A stretch of DNA of 64,000 bases from Leptospira mtsangambouensis (GCF_004770475.1 NZ_RQHK01000002.1:1094001-1158000), one strand, 5' to 3'. Counted from the stretch's first letter, positions 35,038-44,882 are shown. The notes: generated by a model from the sequence alone, not told the origin. Numbers and translations are program-made.

Positions 35038-35061
35038 AATTTGACCCAAATATGTCAAATT
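35038..35061. promoter_or_regulatory. Dyad between glgC and the EAL gene
   Basis: AATTTGAC and GTCAAATT are perfectly complementary 8-mers separated by 8 nt, directly downstream of the glgC stop and upstream of the EAL gene. A similar AAATTTGAGAC lies at about 35006. It could be a terminator hairpin without a T-tract or an operator; I cannot decide. Confidence 0.35.
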
Positions 35062-35064
35062 GCC

Positions 35065-36348
35065 TTAGATTGAATACCCATCTGGGACAGCTGTGTGGCG
35101 TGGAACCACGATGATTCCTTCTCGAATTCGAATGTATTCGTCTTCATATTCCTGGAGATTTTGTTCGTTTAACAGACGCACGTTGGCTCCTATGGCACAG
35201 TCTTTGTCGACAATTGTCCGTCGTATTTCGCAGTTAGGCCCAATCCCAATGGGGATCTTCCCTGACTTCCGATCAAAGTATCCATAATGGTCAAGACCCA
35301 TAATGATGGAGTCATAGATCTTGGTTCCAGAGGCAATGAGTTGGCGCACCCCAATGATGGAACGATGCACCTCACATTGGTTCAAAATGGTTCCTTCTGA
35401 AATGAGAGCTTGGTTCACGACTGCTTGGATGATTTTGGAAGGAGGGAGAGCCCTTGCCCTTGTATAAATCGGTGTTTTTTCAAGGTATAAATTGAATTTA
35501 GGGATATGATCGGTTAACATCAAATTGGCTTCGTAAAAAGCTTTGATGGTTCCGATGTCTTCCCAATAACCGTCGTAAGTATAAGCCTTCACTTTTCTTT
35601 CTCGGATGGCCTTGGGTAAAATTTCTTTTCCAAAGTCAGCCATATTGCGATCTTCTAGTACATCAATGAGAGTCGATGTGTTAAAAATATAAATTCCCAT
35701 ATTCGCAAGGAAGTTACCTTGTTTTGTGCGACAGGATTCCACTTGGGTGATCTCTTGGGGTTTTTCAATGAACTCTTGGATGAACCCTCCTACTCCCGAT
35801 TTGACAATCCCAAGTCCATAAATTTGGTCTTCAGGGATTGCATTGGTAGCCACAGAAATTTCTGTTTCTGGATCCATCAAATGGCTCTGCATAAAATCAG
35901 AGAGGTCCATATTATAAAGTTGGTCACCAGAAAGAATGAGGACATATTTCGGTTTTTGTTCTCGAATATAGGGAAGGACTTTTCTTACGGCATCCGCTGT
36001 CCCTTCAAACCAATTGGCGCTGGATACAGTTTGTTCAGCGGCAATGATTTCGACAAAACTCTTTTGATGGATATTGTTTGTCGCATAGGTTCGGTTGATA
36101 TGGCGATTGAGAGAATAAGAATTAAATTGGGTAAGGATAAAGATCTTTTCAAAACCACTGTTAAGTGAATTGGAAATAGGAATGTCAATGAGTCGGTATT
36201 TTCCACCAAAACTGACCGCAGGTTTGGATCTTTTTTCTGTTAGAGGTAATAAACGAGTTCCTTTTCCCCCACCTAAGATGATGGTCAATACTTCATCTTT
36301 TTTAAGAATGAAGTCCACACAATCAATAGAGTCTTCTTGAAATCGCAT
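35065..36348 (-). CDS. glgC: Glucose-1-phosphate adenylyltransferase
   Basis: 427 residues, normal for GlgC. LTIILGGGKGTRLLPLTEKR and SKPAVSFGGKYRLIDIPISN are the nucleotide- and phosphosugar-binding motifs, GTADAVRKV the catalytic block, and YTYDGYWEDIGTI the glucose-1-phosphate site; left-handed beta-helix repeats fill the C-terminus. It makes ADP-glucose for glycogen. It is transcribed on its own between the EAL gene and the purine cluster. Confidence 0.96.
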   Translation of the reverse strand: MRFQEDSIDCVDFILKKDEVLTIILGGGKGTRLLPLTEKRSKPAVSFGGKYRLIDIPISNSLNSGFEKIFILTQFNSYSLNRHINRTYATNNIHQKSFVEIIAAEQTVSSANWFEGTADAVRKVLPYIREQKPKYVLILSGDQLYNMDLSDFMQSHLMDPETEISVATNAIPEDQIYGLGIVKSGVGGFIQEFIEKPQEITQVESCRTKQGNFLANMGIYIFNTSTLIDVLEDRNMADFGKEILPKAIRERKVKAYTYDGYWEDIGTIKAFYEANLMLTDHIPKFNLYLEKTPIYTRARALPPSKIIQAVVNQALISEGTILNQCEVHRSIIGVRQLIASGTKIYDSIIMGLDHYGYFDRKSGKIPIGIGPNCEIRRTIVDKDCAIGANVRLLNEQNLQEYEDEYIRIREGIIVVPRHTAVPDGYSI

Positions 36349-36402
36349 ACCTTCCCTTGTAATTCCATTGGACGAAAAAGCAAGAAAAGGTTAAAAAGAT
36401 TT

Positions 36403-37050
36403 CTATTTTTTTAAGAGAGCCTCTAAGATTTGTTTTCCATCCATCTTTCCCGTATATGGATTTACGGCTCTTTCTGGATGGGGCATCATTCCTAGAACGT
36501 TTCCAGCTTCATTACAAATCCCAGCAATATCATGTAAAGAACCGTTCGGATTTTCTTTATAACGAAAAACCACCTGTCCATTTTTTTCTAATCGTTCTAA
36601 AGTATCTGCATCAGCAAAATAAGCGCCTTCGCCGTGAGCAATCGGAATGGATAGTGTTCCTTTGATTTCTTTTGCGATCCTATTTTCCGAAACGGGAACG
36701 AGGTCCACATCTTTACAAATGTATTTTAAAGTTCGATTATGAAGTAAGGCACCAGGAAGCAGGCCCGCTTCAGTGAGGATTTGGAATCCATTACAAACTC
36801 CTAATACCTTTCCGCCTTGGTTTGCGTATTTGACTACGGATTCCATTGCGTTCGAAAACTTCGCCATAGCACCACATCGTAGATAATCTCCAAAAGAGAA
36901 CCCACCAGGAAGCACAACTAAGTCAGGTTTATCTGAAAAAGATTCCTTGTACCAAGTGTAGTCTACCTGAGCTCCAAATTCCGATTCAAGAACCGACCCT
37001 ACATCTTTATCACAATTGGAACCAGGAAAGGTAACCACCCGAACCTTCAT
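36403..37050 (-). CDS. purQ: FGAM synthase glutaminase subunit PurQ
   Basis: 215 residues. The class I glutaminase triad is present: nucleophile Cys in VLGVCNGFQIL, and His-Glu in MPHPERAVNPY. The N-terminal VVTFPGSNCDKDV is typical of PurQ. It supplies ammonia to the separate PurL of the small type, so PurS is needed and is encoded just upstream. PurL is not in the window. Its ATG overlaps the purS stop by 4 nt. Confidence 0.96.
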   Translation of the reverse strand: MKVRVVTFPGSNCDKDVGSVLESEFGAQVDYTWYKESFSDKPDLVVLPGGFSFGDYLRCGAMAKFSNAMESVVKYANQGGKVLGVCNGFQILTEAGLLPGALLHNRTLKYICKDVDLVPVSENRIAKEIKGTLSIPIAHGEGAYFADADTLERLEKNGQVVFRYKENPNGSLHDIAGICNEAGNVLGMMPHPERAVNPYTGKMDGKQILEALLKK

Positions 37051-37295
37051 ACTTTCTCCACAACCAACCGGTATGTTTCAATGACTTGGTTCACTAAGAC
37101 CGATTCACAAATTTCTTTGGCAAGTGTCTCAGCCTCAGCAAAAGATTTGGCATCGATTTTCATTTCGATGTATTTTCCAACTCTTAAGTCAGAGATAGAA
37201 CTTTTCCCTTGGTCGTGAAGGGTGCGGAGAACGGTTTGGCCTTGTGGGTCAAGGACCGATTCTTTGAGAGTGACGTTTATTTTTGCGACAAACAT
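37047..37295 (-). CDS. purS: FGAM synthase subunit PurS
   Basis: 82 residues. [32 protein letters not shown] and [20 protein letters not shown] span the whole PurS family. It bridges PurL and PurQ in the three-subunit phosphoribosylformylglycinamidine synthase. The start overlaps purC by 19 nt and the stop overlaps purQ, so purC-purS-purQ are translated as a unit. Confidence 0.95.
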   Translation of the reverse strand: MFVAKINVTLKESVLDPQGQTVLRTLHDQGKSSISDLRVGKYIEMKIDAKSFAEAETLAKEICESVLVNQVIETYRLVVEKV

Positions 37296-38134
37296 AGCGT
37301 GATTTTATCTTCCAATTCCAAGTATTTTTTACGTAGTTCTAGGATCAAGGATTCGGGCAAAGCAGGTGCGGGAGGATTTTTGTCCCAATCGGTGGATTCG
37401 AGCCAATTCCGTAAAATTTGTTTATCAAAACTGGCAGGGGTTTTGCCAAGTGCATAGGTGGACGCATCCCAATACCGCGAAGAATCCGGAGTGAGGATTT
37501 CATCAATTAAGATGGGATTTCCATTCACCAGGCCAAATTCAAATTTTGTATCACAAAGAAGGATCCCTTGGTTTGCCATTTGTTTATGGGCTGCATTGTA
37601 AAGCTTAAGAGATAGGTTTTTCAGTTTGGAAAATAGTTCCTTACCGACTTCTTCTTCCATTGTTGATTCACTTACATTTTCATCATGACCGGAATCATTT
37701 TTCCGAGCAGGTGTAAAGATTGGTGTTTCAAATTGGTGTGATTCCAAAAGACCTTGGGGATAACGAACATGGGCAATCGTCCCATCTGTTTTGTATTCCT
37801 TCCAAGCCGAACCTGTCAAATACCCACGCACTACACATTCAAAATCAATTCGTTTTGCTTTTTTGACAAGGACTGAACGATCCCTTAGAGATTCCTCATT
37901 TTGAAAGGGAGGGGGAAATTTAGAAACATCATCGGTTATCAAATGATTCGGAATTTCTGGGAAATTGCGAAACCATGCGGTAGAAATTCTTGTGAGAATT
38001 TTTCCTTTGTCCGGAACAGGTTCTTCAAACACAACATCAAATGCAGAAATTCGGTCTGTAGCGACTAGAAGAAGAGAATCTCCCAAATCATATACATCCC
38101 TTACTTTTCCTTTATAACTAGGAGTTGGAATCAT
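37277..38134 (-). CDS. purC: SAICAR synthase
   Basis: 285 residues from ATG 38134, which overlaps the upstream phosphatase stop codon by [57 protein letters not shown] and [13 protein letters not shown] are the conserved ATP and substrate motifs of the long, eukaryote-like PurC type. It couples CAIR with aspartate in purine synthesis. Confidence 0.95.
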   Translation of the reverse strand: MIPTPSYKGKVRDVYDLGDSLLLVATDRISAFDVVFEEPVPDKGKILTRISTAWFRNFPEIPNHLITDDVSKFPPPFQNEESLRDRSVLVKKAKRIDFECVVRGYLTGSAWKEYKTDGTIAHVRYPQGLLESHQFETPIFTPARKNDSGHDENVSESTMEEEVGKELFSKLKNLSLKLYNAAHKQMANQGILLCDTKFEFGLVNGNPILIDEILTPDSSRYWDASTYALGKTPASFDKQILRNWLESTDWDKNPPAPALPESLILELRKKYLELEDKITLCLSQK

Positions 38135-39258
38135 AACTGTATACACACCATTGCCATATCATCACTCGGAGTGGACGCTCCACAAAATTCTAATATTTTC
38201 GATTGTACTGACTGTAGAATATCTTTTCCAGACTTTACGGATTCATGAAAGATATCCTTCATTCCTTCTTCTGTAATATATTCCGACTTTGGGTTCATTG
38301 CTTCACTTGCCCCATCGGTATACATAAAAAACATTGACCCTGTTTTTAATTGTACAGTTTGTACTTCATCATTTGCCGCAAAATTAATTCCCATAATCAT
38401 GGGACTCATTCCTTTTAAAAACTTTGTTTCACCATCCATATAAACAATGGGTGCCGGATGGCCTCCGTTGATATAAGAAAGTTTTAAGTCTTGATTTAGA
38501 ATCGCATAACAGAAAGTAATCGCATAATCTTCTGGTAACACTAATTCCATGTTTTTTCTTAAATGTGCCACACGTTCTCTAAGATCCATAGTAGACACTA
38601 AGTTAAATAATTGCATTTTGAACATGGCACCAATGAGGGCAGCACTCGGTCCATGCCCAGAACAATCAGCAATGACAATATGGAGTTTTTTTTCTTCGAT
38701 CCAAGAATCAACAAAGTCCCCACCTATTTGTAAGTAAGGATGGAACAAGGTCTGTGCTTTGATCCCGTTCCAGATAAAACTTTTTTCTGGGATGAGTTGG
38801 TCTTGGACTCGCCTTGCGGTCTGTAATTCTTTTTCGTATTTACTTTTTTGTCTGTACAACTCGTCCTGTAAGTCCTTCAAACGAATGACAGAATGAATTT
38901 TTGCGACTAGTTCCCTTTTATTGAAAGGTTTGTTAATAAAATCATCGCCACCATTTTTCATGGCTTCTTGAAACCCTACTTCTCTTTCTATCGAAGTGAT
39001 GAAGAGGATCGGAAGGAGTTTGAACTGATCCATCGTTCGAAGTTCCCTACAAAAAGAAAACCCATCTTGGACCGGCATATTTACATCTAACAAGAGTGTA
39101 TCGATTGCCGTGTTTAACAATACCAAACGTGCTTCTTCTGCAGAAAAGGCTGTGTATGTTTTAAAACCTTCTTGTTGCAAAAGGTATTTCAAAAGTTCCA
39201 CGTTTTCAGGAACGTCATCTACGATGAGAATGGTATGAGTGGATTCTTCTTTTGGCAT
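38131..39258 (-). CDS. Response regulator with PP2C (SpoIIE/RsbU) phosphatase domain
   Basis: 375 residues. A receiver domain (residues 8-125) has the acidic pair in LIVDDV, the phospho-acceptor Asp in [12 protein letters not shown], and Lys in [11 protein letters not shown] coiled-coil linker is followed by a PP2C-type phosphatase with [48 protein letters not shown] and PSDDMAMV, all metal ligands present. Such proteins dephosphorylate anti-anti-sigma factors; no partner is seen here. Its stop overlaps the purC start, an odd pairing with purine genes. Confidence 0.9.
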   Translation of the reverse strand: MPKEESTHTILIVDDVPENVELLKYLLQQEGFKTYTAFSAEEARLVLLNTAIDTLLLDVNMPVQDGFSFCRELRTMDQFKLLPILFITSIEREVGFQEAMKNGGDDFINKPFNKRELVAKIHSVIRLKDLQDELYRQKSKYEKELQTARRVQDQLIPEKSFIWNGIKAQTLFHPYLQIGGDFVDSWIEEKKLHIVIADCSGHGPSAALIGAMFKMQLFNLVSTMDLRERVAHLRKNMELVLPEDYAITFCYAILNQDLKLSYINGGHPAPIVYMDGETKFLKGMSPMIMGINFAANDEVQTVQLKTGSMFFMYTDGASEAMNPKSEYITEEGMKDIFHESVKSGKDILQSVQSKILEFCGASTPSDDMAMVCIQL

Positions 39259-39261
39259 ATT

Positions 39262-39960
39262 TTAATCCAGTTCCGCTTTCAGTTTGGATCTAATATCTTG
39301 GATTTTTTCACTACGGTTGGAAACAAGAAAAAGGAAAAGAAAGAGAAAGTGGAAGGCAATTACCCCAAGCCACATACTCTGTTTCATATCAGAATCCATT
39401 CCCCCTTTTCCCAGAACACTACCAGGATGGTTTCCTGGATTTTCAATCCACCGAATGGCACCCCAGGTAAGTACAGCACTCACAGCACAGAGGACGGAAA
39501 GATAAGCAGAAAGAATGGCTTTTTTGGATTTGGCAGGAACTAAATAACGGAAAATAAAATAACTTACCAAGGAAATACAAAGAATAAAGAAGGATTGTAA
39601 CCTAGCATCCGTTTTGTCCCAAGGAACTCCCCAGGCGCTATAGGCCCAAATGGGGCCAGAAAACAAAACTCCAACCGCAAATAAAAAGGAAAGTTGGTTT
39701 GCGGTAAAGGCAAGTCTATCCCAAAGCAAATTTCTGGTAAAAAGAAAAATTAGGGAAAAAACAAAAGAAAGGATTGGGCCATATAACGCAACCCAGGCGA
39801 CAGGCACATGTAAATAAAAAATCCTGTGACTTAGTCCTTGTTCCAAAATGACATTAGGATACACTAACGAAAAGATAACGGCAAAGACAAGTGTGGCGCA
39901 CACAACGAGATAAAAACCGATGTCGAAAACAGGGTGGAATATCCGAATCTTACGTTCCAT
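39262..39960 (-). CDS. ccmC: Cytochrome c biogenesis protein CcmC
   Basis: 232 residues from ATG 39960. Six hydrophobic segments and the tryptophan-rich heme-handling loop [19 protein letters not shown] identify CcmC/CcsA; conserved His residues lie in [14 protein letters not shown] and GVIAFHFLF. CcmC binds heme in the membrane and passes it to CcmE. It follows ccmA and ccmB in the same direction, and the PP2C gene starts three bases after it. CcmE, F and H are not in the window. Confidence 0.88.
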   Translation of the reverse strand: MERKIRIFHPVFDIGFYLVVCATLVFAVIFSLVYPNVILEQGLSHRIFYLHVPVAWVALYGPILSFVFSLIFLFTRNLLWDRLAFTANQLSFLFAVGVLFSGPIWAYSAWGVPWDKTDARLQSFFILCISLVSYFIFRYLVPAKSKKAILSAYLSVLCAVSAVLTWGAIRWIENPGNHPGSVLGKGGMDSDMKQSMWLGVIAFHFLFLFLFLVSNRSEKIQDIRSKLKAELD

Positions 39961-40011
39961 TTTATTCCAAATTTTCAAAGATAGAAAGAAATTCTAGGAG
40001 AAAACAAGGTC

Positions 40012-40668
40012 TCAGTGCTCATTCCTTAGAATCTCAATCATCACCGAACCAAGCGTTGCATAAAAAATCATAAAAAACAAGAGAAGTCCCACGGAAGGTA
40101 GGTAAAACCCTGGTTCCAGCCAATACCGATGTTCCGCTTCCAACCCAAAAAGAAATAGTGGAATGGAAAACGGAAGTTGCAACAAGGGAATGATAATTTC
40201 TTTCAAACGACTCTCAAAAGCAATGAGCCCAAGGGAAACTCCAAGGAACACAAGTGACCCACTGCCAAGGTTTGCAAAAAGCCATTCTCCGAAATACCGA
40301 TCCATACTCATGTTTTGAAAGAAAACAGAAAGGACCAAAACAAGGGCACCATTCACAAGGATGGTACAAAACCAAATGGCAAAGGACTTGGCCAAATAAA
40401 GGGAAATAGGACTCACAAAAGAGAGACTGGCCTCCCAACCCATCGATTCTCGTTCTTCCCAAAGGCTTTGGCTTACAATCACAAAGTTAAGGATAAAAAT
40501 AATGGCCCATTTGATCCCACGTACACTTCTTTCCGTTAACATCTCATTTACTTCAATTGAGGTATAAAAAATAAATACCACAGAAACACTCAAAGTAAAA
40601 AGAGAAAGGATCCCACCAAGAGACCTACCAATCAGATAAAATTCTTTTTTAAGTAAGGTGAGTAACAA
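40012..40668 (-). CDS. ccmB: Heme exporter permease CcmB
   Basis: About 218 residues with six hydrophobic segments. TLLKKEFYLIGRSLGG and SQSLWEERESMGWEASLSFV are CcmB-like, and it lies between ccmA and ccmC in standard order. CcmA and CcmB drive an ABC cycle that releases heme-loaded CcmE. The start is uncertain: the TTG at 40668 has AGGGGGG at good spacing and overlaps ccmA by 20 nt; longer starts at TTG 40686 or GTG 40674 are possible. Confidence 0.82.
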   Translation of the reverse strand: MLLTLLKKEFYLIGRSLGGILSLFTLSVSVVFIFYTSIEVNEMLTERSVRGIKWAIIFILNFVIVSQSLWEERESMGWEASLSFVSPISLYLAKSFAIWFCTILVNGALVLVLSVFFQNMSMDRYFGEWLFANLGSGSLVFLGVSLGLIAFESRLKEIIIPLLQLPFSIPLFLFGLEAEHRYWLEPGFYLPSVGLLLFFMIFYATLGSVMIEILRNEH

Positions 40669-41269
40669 TAGCACCCCCCTTTTCAATTTGTAATTGGGAT
40701 GTACATTTTAATTCGTCGGGAATCGAATGGAGGACAGCCAAAATCAGTTTTGATTTGGATTCTTCATTGAGAAGGTCACTGAGAATTTTTGAGGAATCAG
40801 CATCTAACCCGGTGTAAGGTTCATCAAACAAAATCACTTCTGCCGATGAAAGTAGAACCCGAAGGATGGCAGCTTTTTGTTTCATTCCACGTGAAAAGGT
40901 GTGAATGGGATCCCAAATCCGTTTCTGTAACCGGAAAGATTCTAAAAGATGGTTTTTCCTTGATTGGTCCAAAGGACGCCCGTCTAACTTAGCAAAATAT
41001 TCTAAATTTTCTTCTAAACTTAAGGAGGAGTAAAATCCCAACTCATGACCGAGATAACTCAATTTTTTTTTGCCTTGGTTCCAAGTCCATTTGGGAGAAG
41101 AAAGAGAATGGTGGTATATTTCTTTGAGGAGAGTGGACTTCCCTGCTCCATTTTCTCCGAGCACAGCCACAAGGCCTGTCTCAAAAAAAGAAAGATAAAT
41201 CTCTTTCAGTAAGACCTTTTCGCCGACAGTTATAGTAAGCGCTTTTGTTTCCAAAAGGGTTTGGTTCAT
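40649..41269 (-). CDS. ccmA: Heme exporter ATPase CcmA
   Basis: 206 residues, a short ABC ATPase. Walker A GENGAGKSTLLKE, the signature TFSRGMKQKAAILRVLL, Walker B VILFDEPYTGLD and the LAVLHSIPDE switch are present. SRGMKQK and the short length are typical of CcmA. First gene of ccmA-ccmB-ccmC. It is divergent from the TPR gene with only 8 bases between start codons. Confidence 0.92.
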   Translation of the reverse strand: MNQTLLETKALTITVGEKVLLKEIYLSFFETGLVAVLGENGAGKSTLLKEIYHHSLSSPKWTWNQGKKKLSYLGHELGFYSSLSLEENLEYFAKLDGRPLDQSRKNHLLESFRLQKRIWDPIHTFSRGMKQKAAILRVLLSSAEVILFDEPYTGLDADSSKILSDLLNEESKSKLILAVLHSIPDELKCTSQLQIEKGGAIVTHLT

Positions 41270-41277
41270 TCTACACC

Positions 41278-42294
41278 ATGTTCTTCCGTAGCTTTAGTCT
41301 CGCACTTCTGTTTTTATTCCACACTCTGATTTGGGGACAAAAATTGATTGGAAACGTGGAATACCCAGAAATCCTCTGGGGCAAAGACCAAGAATTTGAT
41401 ACTTCTGATTTTCCCAATGGGTCTTTTATTTACCACAAAGACGACTTTATCCTCGCAAGGGGTAAACTTTTCCAAGGGGAACCTCCCAAATCAAATGGAA
41501 GTTTTACTTACGAACAAGAAACCATCACCAATTCTGGAAAATGGAATAATGATACTCTTGAAATTTTATTTTCGGGAAAACCCAATGTTCGTCAAGATGT
41601 GATCAAACGGTTAGAAGCAGGCATTCGTTTTGATCCCCAATTTTTTCCTTTCCGATACAATTTAGGAAGATTGTATTCACTTGAAATGAAATATGAAAAA
41701 GCTTTGGTTGAATTTGAATATGCCAAAGCAGAAATGCCAGATTATTTTAAAACCTACCTCCACATTGCGATTCTTTCTGAAATCACACGCCAAGTGTATT
41801 ATGCGATTATGAATTACAAACTGGCGGTAGAAAAAAATCCCTATGACACTGAGGCTTTAATTCGTCTGGCTGATCATTATTTGGCCACTGGTTTAAAAAA
41901 CAGAGCACTTCTTTATTTAAACAAAGCATTAAAAATCGAAGAAGAAAGTCCCAATGTAAAATTAGGATTTGCAAGACTCGAAATGGAAAAAGGGAACTTT
42001 CACATCGCTTATAAAATTTTTAATCGCACAACACTCACCACAGCGGAAGGCAAACCAAAACCTTACGATAAAAAATTTCATTATTATTTTGCAGAAACTG
42101 CTTCTAAAGTCACTGATTATGAAACGGCAGAAGAAGAATATACAAAGATGCTTACCTTTACAAATGATCCCTTTTTTGCCACAGTTTCTTCCAAAGTCAT
42201 TGCAAGAAGACGTGACATTGCGAAAAAATTTGCCGAAGCAAAACGAACTCAATTGGATGATTCAGAAGAAGAAACGGCCCCCCCAAACGAATGA
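41278..42294 (+). CDS. Exported TPR-repeat protein
   Basis: 338 residues from ATG 41278. The N-terminus MFFRSFSLALLFLFHTLIWG is a signal peptide. From about residue 120 there are tetratricopeptide helices (FRYNLGRLYSLEMKYEKALV, YKLAVEKNPYDTEALIRLAD, NRALLYLNKALKIEEESPNV). A protein-interaction role at the cell envelope is likely; no partner is known. The 3' end overlaps the convergent ABC ATPase gene by 46 nt. Confidence 0.78.
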   Translation: MFFRSFSLALLFLFHTLIWGQKLIGNVEYPEILWGKDQEFDTSDFPNGSFIYHKDDFILARGKLFQGEPPKSNGSFTYEQETITNSGKWNNDTLEILFSGKPNVRQDVIKRLEAGIRFDPQFFPFRYNLGRLYSLEMKYEKALVEFEYAKAEMPDYFKTYLHIAILSEITRQVYYAIMNYKLAVEKNPYDTEALIRLADHYLATGLKNRALLYLNKALKIEEESPNVKLGFARLEMEKGNFHIAYKIFNRTTLTTAEGKPKPYDKKFHYYFAETASKVTDYETAEEEYTKMLTFTNDPFFATVSSKVIARRRDIAKKFAEAKRTQLDDSEEETAPPNE

Positions 42295-43037
42295 TTCCTT
42301 GCCTCCATTAAGGTTTGTAACAACAAAGATTTTGGGTTCGATAGAATCTCATTCGTTGGACCAAATTCTACAATTTCGCCACCATCCAAAACAAAAATCT
42401 GATCACACATATAGGATAAAAATCCTATATCATGAGAAACAATAAACATTCCTATTTTTTCGGTTTGGTTGATTTGTTTTAGTTCTTCAGCGATTTTTTT
42501 TTGGACAAGAACATCAAGGGCAGTGACTGGTTCATCCAAAAGTAAATATTCTGGAGAAGTGAGTAAGGCTCGAAGGATTGCAAATCGCTGCAACTGACCT
42601 CCACTTAACTCTTGTTTTGTCCTTCCTAATAATTCTTTTGGCAAATCAAATCGGTCACAAAAAGTTTCAATCCGAGTCCATTCTCTTTTTTTGGTTTCCT
42701 TGGATAAAAAAATTCCATTTTGGATTCGGATTGGTTCGAGTAACAATTCTCTCATAGTGCCTATATGAGAAAAACTCCCATGTGGGTCTTGGAAGACTGG
42801 TTGCAGTTTGGGATTTTTCCTTTGGGGTAATTTCTCTTCTTTCCAATAGAGAGACCCACTCCACTCGTATCCAGATGTTTCGTCGAGTAGTCCTAGGGCC
42901 AACCGGAACAAAGTCGATTTTCCAGAACCTGATTTTCCAATGAGGCCCGTAATTAGATTTGGCTTTGCTACTAAATTGATATTCTGTAAAAGTTTGCGCC
43001 CGCCAATATGTACCGAAACATTTTTAAGAGCAAACAT
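42249..43037 (-). CDS. ABC transporter ATPase (peptide/nickel type)
   Basis: 262 residues from ATG 43037 (GGAG upstream). Walker A GKSGSGKSTLFRLA, QPVFQDPHGSFSH as Q-loop, signature LSGGQLQRFAILRALL, Walker B YLLLDEPVTALD and the switch IVSHDIGFL are all present. The DPHGSFSH and VTALDVLVQ features resemble the DppF/OppF/NikE group. No permease or binding protein lies nearby, so the partner subunits are elsewhere or it works alone. Confidence 0.88.
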   Translation of the reverse strand: MFALKNVSVHIGGRKLLQNINLVAKPNLITGLIGKSGSGKSTLFRLALGLLDETSGYEWSGSLYWKEEKLPQRKNPKLQPVFQDPHGSFSHIGTMRELLLEPIRIQNGIFLSKETKKREWTRIETFCDRFDLPKELLGRTKQELSGGQLQRFAILRALLTSPEYLLLDEPVTALDVLVQKKIAEELKQINQTEKIGMFIVSHDIGFLSYMCDQIFVLDGGEIVEFGPTNEILSNPKSLLLQTLMEARNHSFGGAVSSSESSN

Positions 43038-43108
43038 TGGGTTCACTCCATAAAATCATTGCGTTTCTTATTTTTAACATCAAGTTGAATGAGAAGGAGA
43101 ATGGAGAA

Positions 43109-44008
43109 TTGGAACAAATTAAAATCACAGAAGTAGGCCCAAGAGATGGACTGCAAAATGAAAAAACCATTCTTTCCACTCAGGATAAATTTGAATTCGT
43201 ATCCCGTCTAGTAGAAAGCGGATTTAAACATATAGAACTCACTTCCTTTGTTCGCAAAGATCGAATTCCTCAAATGGGAGATGCATCAGAACTTGCAAAA
43301 CTCATCCTTCCAAAGTATCAAAACCAAGTCCAGTTTTCCTCACTCACACCCAATGCCAAAGGTTATGAAGGAGCAAAGGAGGCTGGTTTTTCCGAGGTAG
43401 CAGTTTTTACTGCCACTTCCGAAACCTTTACCAAAAAAAATATCAATATGACGATTGAAGAAAGTTTGGATTTTTTTAAACCCATCTTCTCCCAAGCAAA
43501 ATCGGATGGAATCAAAGTAAGAGGATATATCTCCACCGTCATTGCATGCCCCTATGAAGGAAAAATAAAACCAGAAAAAACGTTAGAAGTCGCTGAACGA
43601 CTGCTAGATGCTGGAGTATACGAAATTTCTCTCGGAGAAACGATTGGAGTCGCTGTCCCTTCGGAAGTAGAATCTCTTTTGGAAGTTCTTTTGAAAAAAA
43701 TCCCTAAAAATAAACTTGCAGGTCATTTCCATGACACCTATGGAATGGCCATCGCAAACACGAAACAAGCGCTCAGTATGGGACTTCGTAGTTTTGATAG
43801 TTCAGCTGGAGGACTTGGCGGATGTCCTTATGCTAAGGGAGCTGCTGGAAATGTTGCCACCGAAGACCTTGTTTATTTTTTACATAGAGAAGGATATACA
43901 ACTGGAATCCAATTGGATTCCCTTATTTCTGCTAGTCGATTTATGGAAGAAAAAATCGGAAGAAAACTAACCTCAAGAACTTATATTGCAATGAAGAATG
44001 CAGATTGA
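43109..44008 (+). CDS. mvaB: Hydroxymethylglutaryl-CoA lyase
   Basis: 299 residues from TTG 43109, which has AAGGAG at good spacing; the frame is open further upstream but that part is not protein-like. TEVGPRDGLQNEKT holds the catalytic Arg and metal-binding Asp, GHFHDTYGMA the two metal His residues, and GGLGGCPYAKGAAGNVATED the catalytic Cys loop that defines the family. It cleaves HMG-CoA to acetoacetate and acetyl-CoA in leucine breakdown. The next gene overlaps its end by 11 nt. Confidence 0.9.
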   Translation: MEQIKITEVGPRDGLQNEKTILSTQDKFEFVSRLVESGFKHIELTSFVRKDRIPQMGDASELAKLILPKYQNQVQFSSLTPNAKGYEGAKEAGFSEVAVFTATSETFTKKNINMTIEESLDFFKPIFSQAKSDGIKVRGYISTVIACPYEGKIKPEKTLEVAERLLDAGVYEISLGETIGVAVPSEVESLLEVLLKKIPKNKLAGHFHDTYGMAIANTKQALSMGLRSFDSSAGGLGGCPYAKGAAGNVATEDLVYFLHREGYTTGIQLDSLISASRFMEEKIGRKLTSRTYIAMKNAD

Positions 44009-44882
44009 TTTTGACCTTCTCCATTCTAAGTTAGAAGATTTAAGAAAAAAATACGAACACCTTCACTATTTAGATTCTGATCCCATATGTTTTCCCAAAA
44101 GATATAAGGACCCACTTGATATAGAAGTGGTTTCTTTGATTTCTTGTTTGTATGCTTACGGCAATGTCAGAAGTATCCAAGGTTTTTTAAAACCAGTCTT
44201 TTTGGACCTAGGCCCTTCTCCTTACCAAACTTTACAAAAAGCGGATAATACCTTTTCCACGTTTCTAAAAAATTTAAAGGTCTACCGGTTTCAAACAAAA
44301 ACTGACAACCAAATCTTTTTCCAAACGTTTGCTCGTGTTCTGCAAGGATTGGCTGCCAAATCCCCTCTCTTTGAATCCAAACTAGCCAACGGCCAAGGTG
44401 AATTTGTTGGAGAAAGTTCGATTTCTTTATTCCAAAGTTTTTGGGAGGAAGAACTAAAAATCACTCTGGGAAAAAGGAAACTTTCTTACGGCCTTCAATT
44501 TTTAATTGGAAAACCGGAAGCAAAATCTCCAAAAAAACGTTTATCCCTTTTTTTACGTTGGATGGTCAGAAATTCTTATCCAGACTTCGGTCTTTACCAA
44601 AACATACAACCAAACCAAATCCCCTTCCCTTTGGATGTCCATATTCAAAAATTAATTCAAATTTTAGGAATTACAGACCGGAAAAGTTTCGGTGCCAAAG
44701 AAGCATACCTGATTAAAGAATTTTTTAAAAAGATAAATCCCGCAGATCCTTTGTTATACGACTTCTATTTGACTAGAGTGGGAATTATTGAAAAGTGCAC
44801 AGCAAAATACCAAAAGGATGTTTGTGAAGCCTGTTATTTGAAGGAAGTTTGTTTGGTATTTGGTAGTGCCACGGGGAATTGA
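43998..44882 (+). CDS. TIGR02757 (DUF2400) family protein with probable Fe-S loop
   Basis: 294 residues. The pattern DPLDIEVVSLISCLYAYGNV, RRFLRWMVR-like FLRWMVRNSYPDFGLY and PFPLDVHIQKL is that of the TIGR02757 family, a helical fold related to helix-hairpin-helix DNA glycosylases; function unknown. The C-terminus KCTAKYQKDVCEACYLKEVC has Cys-x8-Cys-x2-Cys-x5-Cys, close to the 4Fe-4S loop of MutY/endonuclease III. The last codons overlap the tRNA-Glu gene on the other strand. It starts inside the HMG-CoA lyase end. Confidence 0.8.
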   Translation: MQIDFDLLHSKLEDLRKKYEHLHYLDSDPICFPKRYKDPLDIEVVSLISCLYAYGNVRSIQGFLKPVFLDLGPSPYQTLQKADNTFSTFLKNLKVYRFQTKTDNQIFFQTFARVLQGLAAKSPLFESKLANGQGEFVGESSISLFQSFWEEELKITLGKRKLSYGLQFLIGKPEAKSPKKRLSLFLRWMVRNSYPDFGLYQNIQPNQIPFPLDVHIQKLIQILGITDRKSFGAKEAYLIKEFFKKINPADPLLYDFYLTRVGIIEKCTAKYQKDVCEACYLKEVCLVFGSATGN

